Shown: positions 9,029 to 17,081 of the stretch, piece by piece
How the letters are laid out: each line of letters starts with the position of its first letter
Numbering within the stretch: position 1 is the stretch's first letter
DNA from: Postechiella sp039985655
GTDB taxonomy: Bacteria > Bacteroidota > Bacteroidia > Flavobacteriales > Flavobacteriaceae
Length of the DNA stretch: 64,000 bases
Assembly (NCBI GenBank): GCA_039985655.1
Contig: JBDWSF010000003.1
Coordinates: forward strand, 186,001 to 250,000
Reading direction: 5' to 3'
Program-made: the position numbers and the translations under genes
Notes under the pieces: model-generated
What the model saw: the letters and a program-made list of their open reading frames with translations, nothing else
Told to the model about the DNA's origin: nothing
Databases searched by the model: none

Positions 9029-9805
9029 ATGAAAAATAAAGTAAGAGATTTTATCAATCACAATGAGTATTTTATTAAATTCATTTATACGCTTATTATA
9101 CTAAATATACTTGCTTTAATTTTAGAATCTTATGAAGAAATAAACTCGAAGTATAGTCACCTTTTTTACTATTTTGAAATCTTTTCAGTTGCTGTATTTA
9201 CTGTTGAATATGTTATAAGAATTTGGGTGTCAGATAAAACGAAAGAAGACAAAAAAGAACGAATCAATTTTGCTTTTTCTACCTTAGGAATCATAGATTT
9301 AATTGCAATACTTCCTTTTTATTTACCTTTTATTTTTCCTATTGATTTAAGAATTGTTCGAATTTTACGTCTGTTTAGATTATTAAGAATCTTTAAGCTA
9401 AGTCGTTATTCAAAATCGTTAAAAACGATTAAGGCTATTTTTAAAGAAACAAAAGCCGAGCTCTCAATAACGGTTTTTGTAACTTTTGTGTTGATGATAT
9501 TATCTTCGACACTTATGTATTATATAGAACATGACGACCAACCCGAACAGTTTGCAAGTATAGGTGATGCCTTTTGGTGGTCTATTGCTACTTTAACTAC
9601 CGTAGGTTATGGTGATGTTTACCCAGTTACAGGTTTAGGAAAGTTACTGAGTGGAATTATTGCTTTAATTGGAATTGGTTTTGTTGCACTTCCAACTGGA
9701 ATAATAAGTTCTGCTTTTATTGAGAAAATTCAGTCAGATAAAAAACTAAAAAAAGAGAATAAAATCTGCAATTGTCCACATTGTGGAGAAAGCATTGATT
9801 TATGA
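9029..9805 (+). CDS. voltage-gated-type potassium channel with short C-terminal zinc-ribbon-like end
   Basis: This 258-residue, six-helix channel has an S4-like segment with regularly spaced arginines (LRIVRILRLFRLLRIF, about 107-122), a pore helix and the K+ selectivity filter TVGYGD (191-196). The cytoplasmic C-terminus is short and ends KICNCPHCGESIDL, a CxCxxC cluster that could bind zinc. Co-transcription with polyamine synthesis genes is notable because polyamines are established blockers of several K+ channels; any such link here is inference. The gene overlaps the downstream rhomboid gene by four bases (ATGA). Confidence 0.9.
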   Translation: MKNKVRDFINHNEYFIKFIYTLIILNILALILESYEEINSKYSHLFYYFEIFSVAVFTVEYVIRIWVSDKTKEDKKERINFAFSTLGIIDLIAILPFYLPFIFPIDLRIVRILRLFRLLRIFKLSRYSKSLKTIKAIFKETKAELSITVFVTFVLMILSSTLMYYIEHDDQPEQFASIGDAFWWSIATLTTVGYGDVYPVTGLGKLLSGIIALIGIGFVALPTGIISSAFIEKIQSDKKLKKENKICNCPHCGESIDL

Positions 9806-10338
9806 TTTCCAACAAACACATCATACAATTGGTAGCAATGCTATATGTTCTTTATGCAATAGACTTTGTTTTTCCAATTACCAAATTAGGAATTGTACCT
9901 CGAACTATAGACGGACTTATTGGTGTTGTAACTGCTCCTTTTTTACATCATGGTATTTGGCATTTAGTTTCAAATACAATTCCTTTAATTGTATTACTCA
10001 CTGTGCTAAATCATTTCTACCCTAAGAAAACGATATATGTATTTTTATTTATAATACTAGCTGGCGGAATACTTGTTTGGATATTTGCTAGAAAAGCAAA
10101 TCATATTGGAGCTAGTGGACTCATATATGGCCTTGCAGCATTTCTAATTACAAACGGCTTTTTAGAGCAGAAATTTGTTCCAATACTAGTCTCAATTGCC
10201 GTAACTTTAGTATATGGTGGATTGATTTGGGGAATATTTCCATCCCTGAGAAGTGACATATCATGGGAAGGACACCTTTTTGGAGCAGTATCTGGTGTTC
10301 TTATTGCATTTTTGCTTAAAACAAAATCCCATTCATAA
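9802..10338 (+). CDS. rhomboid-family intramembrane serine protease
   Basis: The 178 residues form about six membrane helices. The rhomboid hallmarks are present: HLVSN (54-58), GASG with nucleophile Ser105, and a catalytic His158 in WEGHLFG. It should cleave membrane proteins within the bilayer. It is the last gene of the long operon, coupled by ATGA overlap to the K+ channel gene. A substrate within the same operon is plausible but unproven. Confidence 0.85.
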   Translation: MISNKHIIQLVAMLYVLYAIDFVFPITKLGIVPRTIDGLIGVVTAPFLHHGIWHLVSNTIPLIVLLTVLNHFYPKKTIYVFLFIILAGGILVWIFARKANHIGASGLIYGLAAFLITNGFLEQKFVPILVSIAVTLVYGGLIWGIFPSLRSDISWEGHLFGAVSGVLIAFLLKTKSHS

Positions 10339-10686
10339 AATCAAAGTACAGTTTTTTTGTCTATACAACTCGGATAAGTATTGGAGGTGATAAAAGAATG
10401 AGTTTGTCGATTTTTAATTCCGCTAGTATCTCTTAATTTATTAAAACCTAGTGTTTTCACTAGTTTAATGAATCTATTTCTTAACCGGTTTCAAGTTGTG
10501 CCTTTTAATTAGGTTAGTATTCTAATTTTATAGGAACATTTTTTTTGAAATTCTATTCCTTCGGAAAGTTATTAAGTATGTATTCAAAAAAATGAAGAAT
10601 AATTAATCCTGTTGAAAAATTGTATCCTTAATCAAAGAAAACTTAAAATTGCCACAGTTAAAAACAGCTTTTGTTATATTTACAGC
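10339..10686. other. intergenic region after the ten-gene operon
   Basis: This AT-rich stretch of about 350 bases has no convincing gene. It contains a short hairpin (CTAGTG, TTTT loop, CACTAG, near 10450-10466) about 110 bases after the rhomboid stop. At its end it contains the promoter of the TPR gene. Nothing else is recognised. Confidence 0.5.
10675..10682 (+). promoter_or_regulatory. -7 promoter element for the TPR gene
   Basis: TATATTTA matches the Bacteroidota -7 consensus TAnnTTTG except at the last base. It ends four bases before the ATG at 10687, so the transcript would be nearly leaderless. This argues against the upstream TTG at 10612 as the start. Confidence 0.4.
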
Positions 10687-12462
10687 ATGAGATTATTAAT
10701 CGTTTTATGTTTTTTTGTCTGTGGCCATTTATTCGCACAAAACGATATATTGGCAAAAGACTATTTTAAAAAAGGAGATTTTGAAAAAGCATTGCACGAA
10801 TATAAAAGACTGTATGCTAAATCGCCTTCCAATATAAATTATATCAATCAATTAATAATTACACATCAAGAATTAGAACAGTATAATGCTGTCGAAACGC
10901 TTCTATTAAAACTCCTAGAGCGTATTAACTATCCTGCTTTTCTTGTAGAATTAGGTTATAATTATCAACTAAAAAACGAATTAGAAAAGGCAAATGCGGA
11001 ATACAATAAAGCCATTACTAGTTTAGACGTTAACGTTAATAATGCGTTTTCAATAGCAAGAAGTTTTCAAAAACATTCACTTTTAAACGAAACCATTACG
11101 GTTTACGAAAAAGCATCAGTGTTAAACCCAAAGCTTAATTTTCAATTACAATTAGCTCAAATTTATGGAGAACAAGGGAACATCGAAAAAATGTTTACCA
11201 GTTATATCAATTTTGCCCAGCGCAACGCAGGAGCTTTAAATAATATTAAACGTGCTATAAACGATTTTATAAGTGAAAATAGCTTGAATGAGAACAATAT
11301 TCTTTTTCGTAAAATATTAGTGAGAAAACTTCAACAAGAACCCAATATATTATGGAACGATTTATTGAGTTGGATGTTTATTCAACAAAAAGATTTCAAA
11401 AAAGCATTTATCCAAGAAAAAGCGATTTACAATAGACAACCCGGAAGTTTATATAGAATTGAAGAACTAGCATTTATAGCTTCAAATGAAGAAGAAACAG
11501 TTATTGCGAAAGATATTTTTAGATATATAATAGAAACAGCCCAAAATTCCGAAACCTTATTAAATGCCCATTACAGCTTAATTCAATTAGAAACCGAAAC
11601 GGCTTTAGTAGAAGATTATGATGCTATAAATACGAAATATAATAATCTGTTTGAAGAGTTTGGGGTATTTTCTCAAACCTTTAAATTGCAAATTGCTTAC
11701 GCTCATTTTTTAGCATTTTATACAAATAATACGTCCAAAGCAACCTCGTTTTTAGAAAAAACAATAAAACTACCGTTAACCGAATTGCAATTGGCAGAGG
11801 TTAAATTAGAATTAGGAGACATTTTAGTATTACAAGAAAAATTTAATAAAGCATTAATTTATTACACGCAAATACAACGTAATTTAAAGAACAGTACCAT
11901 ATCGCAAACAGCGAGATTTAAGGTCGCAAAAACAAGTTATTATAAAGGTGATTTTAAATGGGCAGAATCTCAACTTAAAATATTAAAGGCATCAACATCT
12001 CAATTAATGGCTAATGATGCATTAGATTTAAAACTTCTTATTTCTGATAATAAATATGAAGATTCGCTTCAAACAGCTTTAAAGCTTTACGCTAAAGCGG
12101 ATTTGTTAACGTTTCAAAATAAAAATGATGAAGCCATTTCTCTTTTAAATATTATTTTAGAAAATCATAAAACAGAACCCATAATAGCACAAGCTTTACT
12201 AAAGCAAGCACAATTATTTGAAGGTAAATCGCAGTTTGAAAAAGCAAAAACTAATTACGAAAATATTTTAGAAAACTACAGAGATGGTATTTTAGCAGAC
12301 GATGCTTATTATGCTTTAGCTAATATTTATGAAAATGAATTAGAGCAACCAGGAAAAGCTAAGGAATTATACGAACAAATCATTTTTAATCATGCTGATA
12401 GTATCTATTTTGTTGAAGCCAGAAAGAAATATAGGGCTTTGCGAGGCGATGCTGTTAATTGA
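10687..12462 (+). CDS. secreted tetratricopeptide-repeat protein
   Basis: I chose the ATG at 10687 because it begins a clean signal peptide (MRLLIVLCFFVCGHLFAQ). The in-frame TTG 75 bases upstream adds a non-signal extension ahead of a likely promoter. The mature part (about 570 residues) is built of degenerate TPR helix pairs throughout, for example GDFEKALHEYKRLYAKSP near the start and YYALANIYENELEQPGKAKELYEQI near the end. It is likely a periplasmic or outer-membrane-associated scaffold. No catalytic domain is visible. DUF4286 and rsmA follow on the same strand but after a gap. Confidence 0.75.
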   Translation: MRLLIVLCFFVCGHLFAQNDILAKDYFKKGDFEKALHEYKRLYAKSPSNINYINQLIITHQELEQYNAVETLLLKLLERINYPAFLVELGYNYQLKNELEKANAEYNKAITSLDVNVNNAFSIARSFQKHSLLNETITVYEKASVLNPKLNFQLQLAQIYGEQGNIEKMFTSYINFAQRNAGALNNIKRAINDFISENSLNENNILFRKILVRKLQQEPNILWNDLLSWMFIQQKDFKKAFIQEKAIYNRQPGSLYRIEELAFIASNEEETVIAKDIFRYIIETAQNSETLLNAHYSLIQLETETALVEDYDAINTKYNNLFEEFGVFSQTFKLQIAYAHFLAFYTNNTSKATSFLEKTIKLPLTELQLAEVKLELGDILVLQEKFNKALIYYTQIQRNLKNSTISQTARFKVAKTSYYKGDFKWAESQLKILKASTSQLMANDALDLKLLISDNKYEDSLQTALKLYAKADLLTFQNKNDEAISLLNIILENHKTEPIIAQALLKQAQLFEGKSQFEKAKTNYENILENYRDGILADDAYYALANIYENELEQPGKAKELYEQIIFNHADSIYFVEARKKYRALRGDAVN

Positions 12463-12537
12463 TTAAGCTAGCAAAAGGCAAAAGGCGATGAAATTATAAA
12501 CTAAAAACGAGTAACAATCAACCAACCAGTAACCAAA

Positions 12538-12861
12538 ATGATAATATACAACGTAACGGCAAACATAGAAGAATCTATTCACGACGAATGGTTAAAATGG
12601 ATAAAAGAACATATTCCACAAGTATTAGGAACTGGGAAATTTGAAAAAGCAACCCTTACAAGAGTTTTAGTGGAAGAAGATATGGGAGGTGTAACGTATT
12701 CTGTTCAATACCGATCATATTCGCGAGAAGCATTAGATGCTTTTTATAAAGAAGATGCGCCAAAGTTTAGAGACGAAGCCCTAAAAAAGTTTGCAGACAA
12801 AATGTTGGCTTTTAGAACAGAGCTTGAAATTATTGACGAGTACACCGTAAATTTTAAATAG
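12538..12861 (+). CDS. DUF4286 family protein
   Basis: The 107-residue cytosolic protein has the DUF4286 layout: it starts MIIYNVTANIEESIHDEWLKW, has a central YSVQYR strand, and ends in an FADKMLAFRTELEII segment. This is a small ferredoxin-like alpha/beta fold common in Bacteroidota with unknown function. It precedes rsmA on the same strand with a 93-base gap that contains a palindrome and a possible rsmA promoter. Confidence 0.75.
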   Translation: MIIYNVTANIEESIHDEWLKWIKEHIPQVLGTGKFEKATLTRVLVEEDMGGVTYSVQYRSYSREALDAFYKEDAPKFRDEALKKFADKMLAFRTELEIIDEYTVNFK

Positions 12862-12864
12862 CTA

Positions 12865-12884
12865 ATTCCTGCGAAAGCAGGAAT
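12865..12884. repeat. short perfect palindrome with GAAA loop
   Basis: ATTCCTGC, GAAA, GCAGGAAT forms an 8-bp stem with a GNRA-type tetraloop just after the DUF4286 stop. Related sequences occur at 15231-15253 and 55041-55066, so this is one copy of a dispersed repeat rather than a dedicated terminator. Confidence 0.6.
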
Positions 12885-12919
12885 CTCTTCAAAATTACAC
12901 ATATCGAGTTTAAGTTTTA

Positions 12920-12927
12920 TATCTTCG
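12920..12927 (+). promoter_or_regulatory. possible -7 element for rsmA
   Basis: TATCTTCG differs by one base from TAnnTTTG and lies 27 bases before the GTG start of rsmA. No clear -33 element is seen. Confidence 0.3.
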
Positions 12928-12954
12928 CAATACCTTTTAAACACTCAATAATTC

Positions 12955-13752
12955 GTGGCATACAATTCGAACCAGCACCAAGTAAAAGCTAAGAAATTTT
13001 TAGGTCAGCATTTTTTAAAAGATGAAGGCATTGCGCAAGATATTGCAGACGCATTAACTTTAAAAAACTATAAGACGGTTTTAGAAATTGGTCCAGGTAT
13101 GGGTGTGCTAACCAAATACTTGCTTAAAAAAGATGTAACAACACATGTTATAGAAATTGATACCGAATCGGTAGCGTATTTGCAAGCTAATTATCTTAAT
13201 CTGGCACCTAGAATCATAGAGAAGGATTTTTTAAAATACGATTTAAACGAAGTGTTTAAAGGTGAGCCTTTCGCTATTATCGGTAATTTTCCATATAACA
13301 TTTCAACGCAAATTGTTTTTAAAACTTTAGAAATGCGCGATCAAATACCAGAGTTTTCTGGGATGTTTCAAAAAGAAGTTGCGCAACGTATTTGTTCGAA
13401 AGAAGGTAGTAAGGTCTATGGTATTTTATCGGTGTTAACCCAAGCATTCTACGATGCAGAATATTTGTTTACTGTGCCGCCAAGTGTTTTTAATCCGCCA
13501 CCAAGAGTCGATTCTGGCGTACTTCGCCTTACTCGAAAAGAAGATTATTCGTTACCATGCGACGAAAAAATGTTTTACAAAGTTGTAAAAGCCGCATTTC
13601 AGCAGCGTAGAAAAACACTTCGTAACAGTTTAAAAACATTCAATTTAAGCGATAATTTAAGAGAAGATATTATATTTGGTAAACGTCCAGAACAATTAAA
13701 TGTGCAACAGTTTATAGAGCTTACACAATTAATAGAAAACGATGATAATTAG
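12955..13752 (+). CDS. rsmA: 16S rRNA dimethyladenosine transferase RsmA (KsgA)
   Basis: This 265-residue enzyme dimethylates two adjacent adenines near the 3' end of 16S rRNA during small-subunit maturation. The sequence shows KAKKFLGQHFL at the N-terminus, the AdoMet loop VLEIGPGMGVLT, the catalytic motif IGNFPYNIST, and a C-terminal helical domain with AAFQQRRKTLRNSL. The start is GTG at 12955, which places the conserved KKFLGQHFL at the usual distance from the N-terminus. mgtE follows 22 bases later, so the two are probably co-transcribed. Confidence 0.95.
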   Translation: MAYNSNQHQVKAKKFLGQHFLKDEGIAQDIADALTLKNYKTVLEIGPGMGVLTKYLLKKDVTTHVIEIDTESVAYLQANYLNLAPRIIEKDFLKYDLNEVFKGEPFAIIGNFPYNISTQIVFKTLEMRDQIPEFSGMFQKEVAQRICSKEGSKVYGILSVLTQAFYDAEYLFTVPPSVFNPPPRVDSGVLRLTRKEDYSLPCDEKMFYKVVKAAFQQRRKTLRNSLKTFNLSDNLREDIIFGKRPEQLNVQQFIELTQLIENDDN

Positions 13753-13774
13753 CATCTAAAAAAACAATTTCAAT

Positions 13775-15148
13775 TTGTCTGAAGAAATAGAAAACATACA
13801 ATTTGAGTTAACTGATGATTTAGTCAATCAGGTAGAGCGTTTAATTGAATCTAAAAGCGATAAAGAACTACATACGCTTTTAGACGATTTCCACTATGCC
13901 GATATTGCCGAAATTCTTGATGAGCTAGATTTAGATGAAGCGGTTTATATTATTAAGCTCTTAGATTCTGATACAACCTCAGACATTTTAACAGAACTTG
14001 ATGAAGACATTCGAGAAAAAGTCTTAAAAAATCTATCTGCTAAAGAAATTGCTGAAGAGGTTGAAGAATTAGATACTGATGATGCTGCCGACATCATATC
14101 AGAATTACCAGAAAGACGTCGACAAGAGGTCATCTCTAAAATTGAAGACGAAGAACATAAAGCCGAGATTACAGAACTTCTAGCTTACGACGACGATAGT
14201 GCTGGTGGACTTATGGCAAAAGAGCTTGTTAAAGTTTATGATACATGGACGGTTGCAGGTTGTTTACGTAGAATTAGAGGTCAAGCCGAAGAAGTAACCC
14301 GAGTTCACTCTGTTTATGTCGTTAATAAAGAAGAGAAACTCGTAGGGCGTCTGTCCTTAAAAGATCTCATTGTAGCAAAGAATGAGCAAAAAATAGAAGA
14401 TATATACATCTCGAATGTAGATTATGTAAACGTTTATGATGATGCAGAGGATGTTGCTAAAATAATGTCTAAATATGATTTGGAAGCCATTCCAGTAGTA
14501 GACAATAACCAAACTTTAGTCGGTAGAATTACCATTGATGATATTGTTGATGTTTTAAAAGAAGAGGCCGATAAAGATTACCAATTAGCAGCAGGTATTA
14601 CTCAGGATGTCGATTCAGATGACAGCATAATTGAGCTTACCCGAGCACGATTACCTTGGCTGTTTTTAGGATTAGTAGGTGGTATAGGCGCTTTTATTAT
14701 CATGTATTATTTTGAAGGAAACCTTCCTGACGAAGCTCTTATTTTATTTCTTTTTACACCATTAATTGCTGCCATGGCAGGAAATGTGGGTGTGCAATCT
14801 AGTGCTATAATTGTGCAAGGTTTGGCGAACGACGATGTAAAAGGGAGTATAAATAGCAGGTTAATTAAAGAAATGCTATTGGCAGCACTTAACGGCGTTA
14901 TTCTCTCGGTATTTTTATTTCTATTTGTTTTCGCATGGGAGCAGAGATTTGATCTCGCATTAGCAATTTCCGTTTCATTAGTTATCGTGATTATCATTGC
15001 AGGGTTAATAGGTACTTTTATTCCTTTGTTTTTAGATCGAAGAGGAATAGATCCAGCTATAGCCACAGGGCCCTTTATTACTACAAGTAACGATATTTTC
15101 GGAATCGTTATCTATTTAATGATTGCTAAATTAATTCTCGGAATTTAA
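13775..15148 (+). CDS. mgtE: magnesium transporter MgtE
   Basis: The 457 residues show the MgtE order: an acidic helical N-domain (about 1-130), two CBS domains (about 135-260; VKVYDTWTVAGC and YDLEAIPVVDNNQTLVGRIT), a connecting helix, and five membrane helices (about 285-455) containing PLIAAMAGNVGVQSSAI. The family is a dimeric Mg2+ channel gated by Mg2+ binding to the cytosolic domains. The start is TTG at 13775; no nearby ATG keeps the N-domain intact. It is closely linked to rsmA upstream. Confidence 0.95.
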   Translation: MSEEIENIQFELTDDLVNQVERLIESKSDKELHTLLDDFHYADIAEILDELDLDEAVYIIKLLDSDTTSDILTELDEDIREKVLKNLSAKEIAEEVEELDTDDAADIISELPERRRQEVISKIEDEEHKAEITELLAYDDDSAGGLMAKELVKVYDTWTVAGCLRRIRGQAEEVTRVHSVYVVNKEEKLVGRLSLKDLIVAKNEQKIEDIYISNVDYVNVYDDAEDVAKIMSKYDLEAIPVVDNNQTLVGRITIDDIVDVLKEEADKDYQLAAGITQDVDSDDSIIELTRARLPWLFLGLVGGIGAFIIMYYFEGNLPDEALILFLFTPLIAAMAGNVGVQSSAIIVQGLANDDVKGSINSRLIKEMLLAALNGVILSVFLFLFVFAWEQRFDLALAISVSLVIVIIIAGLIGTFIPLFLDRRGIDPAIATGPFITTSNDIFGIVIYLMIAKLILGI

Positions 15149-15153
15149 TATTT

Positions 15154-15336
15154 GGGCGTTACCCGAAAAGGGTCGGGCTTGTAGTTTATCTTGAGTACAG
15201 TCGAAAGGCTATATCTTTTGTTTTTTTTGTCATCCCTGCGCAGGCAGGAATCCATAATAAAATATAGTGTACTCTTTAAATTTGTTTTTATCATTATTGA
15301 AAAACAAAAAGATGCTGCTTCTATCCCTAAACGCGG
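15154..15336 (+). repeat. split copy of a dispersed composite repeat
   Basis: The ends GGGCGTTACCCG...GGGTCGGGCTT (15154-15180) and CTATCCCTAAACGCGG (to 15336) match the two ends of the intact copies at 18727-18832 and 53680-53782. The middle here is different and contains other small repeats, as if the element had been interrupted or rebuilt. Confidence 0.55.
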
Positions 15337-15404
15337 AATAGTTTGCAGTAATCAGTCTACAGTCATGTAGTCTCTTCACAAATCAGCAGTAAATAACATC
15401 GTTA

Positions 15405-15451
15405 TCACTTCGAGTCATTCCGATTTTTTACCTGAATTGTATCGAGAAGTT
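15405..15451 (+). repeat. dispersed CACTTCGAG/TATCGAGAAG repeat, copy 1
   Basis: The segment starts TCACTTCGAGTCATTCCGAT and ends GAATTGTATCGAGAAG. A second copy lies at 56176-56219, near-identical at both ends. The two ends can pair partly as a hairpin. Confidence 0.55.
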
Positions 15452-15476
15452 TTTAAAGACGAAATGATCTTAAATT

Positions 15477-15950
15477 TTAATTATTTATAAGAGCTATTTT
15501 TTCATTAACCTTATCCACAAAGTCATGTAAATAAGTAGGGACATTATTTTGCATTTGATCTATTCTCCAATTTTGTATCACGCCGTTTTTAGAATATTCA
15601 ATAAAAAGACCACCACCATCAGCACAGTCTGGGCAACCAAAAGTAGTTTCAGTATCAGAGAGTAATTCAGCAGGTAAAAAATTGATTAAATCTTTAGCTA
15701 GTTCAAATTTGTCAGTTTCTAAAGCTTCAAAATTAAAGGGAGCATTCGCATAATTGTCATTGGAGTCTTCGTATAATTTTTCACTATCTAATTTAAAAAC
15801 TTCAACACAAGTCTCACCAACACAAAAGCCGTAGAAATGACCAAAGATTAAATAGTCATTCTCCTCATTATTCTCATTGGGGGTGCTGTCATTAGGGTTA
15901 CAACTAAAAAAAACAATAGATAATAGAAAAATATAAATTAACTTTTTCAT
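15477..15950 (-). CDS. hypothetical lipoprotein
   Basis: I start this at the Met giving MKKLIYIFLLSIVFFSC, a lipoprotein signal with lipidated Cys17; an eight-residue upstream extension would spoil the signal. The mature protein, about 140 residues, begins with a Ser/Asn/Glu linker and contains GFCVGETC and FGCPDCADGGG, so two Cys pairs may form disulfides in the periplasm. I do not recognise the family; short lipoproteins of this kind are common in flavobacteria. It is transcribed towards mgtE and lies downstream of a phosphoesterase gene on the same strand. Confidence 0.6.
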   Translation of the reverse strand: MKKLIYIFLLSIVFFSCNPNDSTPNENNEENDYLIFGHFYGFCVGETCVEVFKLDSEKLYEDSNDNYANAPFNFEALETDKFELAKDLINFLPAELLSDTETTFGCPDCADGGGLFIEYSKNGVIQNWRIDQMQNNVPTYLHDFVDKVNEKIALINN

Positions 15951-16001
15951 TGGGAAGTTTCTATTTAGATACAATACCTTTCGTTTGGTTGTGTCTTTTT
16001 A

Positions 16002-16904
16002 CTAAGAATGTGTTTTGTAGTCCTCTAATTTACTTGGTCCTTCAAGAACGGTTTTTACAATTTGAAGCGTCCCATCTTCTTTAGTAGCAATATGCCATTT
16101 AATTAAAGATATGGCGCCGTTTTCAATTTCAATACCCGTAATACTACGTGGATGTACGCAGCTACCATCGTTAAAAAAAGGAATATCTCCAACTTTGGGG
16201 AAACGAGGGCGGTGTGTGTGTCCAACAATAGTTAGTAAATTGTTGTTTTCACTAATCCATTTTTTAGTACGTTTTTCAACTTTAATGAGTTCTTTGTAAT
16301 TTTTTGCTGGACTTGTCGGGTCTGCAATGCCCATAACGTTTAAAGGTTTCCAAAGGACACGAACCATAAAACGACTCCATTTCCAGAAAATATAATTCCA
16401 CCAGTCGGCTTGATGGCCGTGTGTTAAAAACAATTCTTGTCCTGTTGAGCAGTGTTTTAAAACAATGCCTTCTTGGTATTTAATACCTTTAAATAATTCG
16501 ACATCTTTTCCTGTTTTGGCATCAAAATAAGTCGATAAATGCTTTTTTACATAATCAGGATTTCGGTAAACCATGTCGTGGTTTCCCCATATCATATGCA
16601 ATCGGTCTCTTTTATGAAAGCGTTTCATGAGCAGATACACATTTTTATGTGCATTTAAAATAGACTCGAACGAGAGGTTTTCCCAAAGTTCGTCACCATC
16701 ACCAATTTCGCAATATTGAAACCCTTCGGCATAATAATGTTTTAAAGCATGAAAATAGATGTTTCGATTATTGGAAAAATCGTCAGCAAAACTATTATCG
16801 CCACGGTGGCAATCACTAAATAATATAAATTTGCTATCGTTATCAAAATCGATAATTTTAGCATTTTTGTATGCTTTGTCTAGTCTTTTTTTAGCTGAAA
16901 ACAT
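16002..16904 (-). CDS. calcineurin-like metallophosphoesterase
   Basis: The 300-residue cytosolic protein carries the five metal-ligand blocks of the family: FSDCHRGDN near residue 28, GDGDELWEN, WGNHDMV, THGHQADWW and VGHTHRP. The order matches LpxH/UDP-diacylglucosamine hydrolase-like and related phosphoesterases, but the substrate cannot be fixed from sequence. A 140-base nested palindrome lies directly upstream, between it and the next gene on the same strand. Confidence 0.85.
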   Translation of the reverse strand: MFSAKKRLDKAYKNAKIIDFDNDSKFILFSDCHRGDNSFADDFSNNRNIYFHALKHYYAEGFQYCEIGDGDELWENLSFESILNAHKNVYLLMKRFHKRDRLHMIWGNHDMVYRNPDYVKKHLSTYFDAKTGKDVELFKGIKYQEGIVLKHCSTGQELFLTHGHQADWWNYIFWKWSRFMVRVLWKPLNVMGIADPTSPAKNYKELIKVEKRTKKWISENNNLLTIVGHTHRPRFPKVGDIPFFNDGSCVHPRSITGIEIENGAISLIKWHIATKEDGTLQIVKTVLEGPSKLEDYKTHS

Positions 16905-16920
16905 AAAGTAAATGTAAACA

Positions 16921-17060
16921 AAAAGAGGCGGTCTAAAAAGTAAAACGGGAAGTCATATTGAGCCTGTCGAAATATATCAACTTATTGATAATCAATAATA
17001 GATTTCGACAAGCTCAACCTGACAAACTCAAAAATATAGACTTTTTAGACCGCTTCTTTT
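16921..17060. repeat. triple nested inverted repeat
   Basis: Outer arms 16921-16941 and 17040-17060 are 21 bases and pair with one mismatch. Inner arms 16952-16973 and 17002-17023 are 22 bases and pair with three mismatches. The centre TTATTGATAATCAATAA (16983-16999) is itself palindromic. The whole 140 bases could fold into one long hairpin. It follows the stop of the gene at 17082-18125 (minus strand), so it may terminate that transcript, or it may be a small non-coding mobile element. Confidence 0.75.
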
Positions 17061-17081
17061 AAATTTTGGAGCAAAAAAGGT

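Larger units (their letters stand above)
15149..15476. other. repeat-dense intergenic region
   Basis: This stretch of about 330 bases has no gene but is packed with repeat fragments. It holds the left (15154-15180) and right (15311-15336) ends of a composite repeat, a TTGAGTACAGTCGAAAGG motif (15191-15208), a CCTGCGCAGGCAGG palindrome (15231-15253) and a CACTTCGAG...TATCGAGAAG element (15405-15451). It separates mgtE from a convergently transcribed lipoprotein gene. Confidence 0.6.

Noticed and set aside
10612..10686. Upstream TTG start for the TPR protein
   Set aside because: It would place a promoter element inside the coding region and hide the signal peptide.
12744..12944. Antisense frame over the DUF4286 gene end
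   Set aside because: It overlaps a well-supported gene and a palindrome and lacks protein features.
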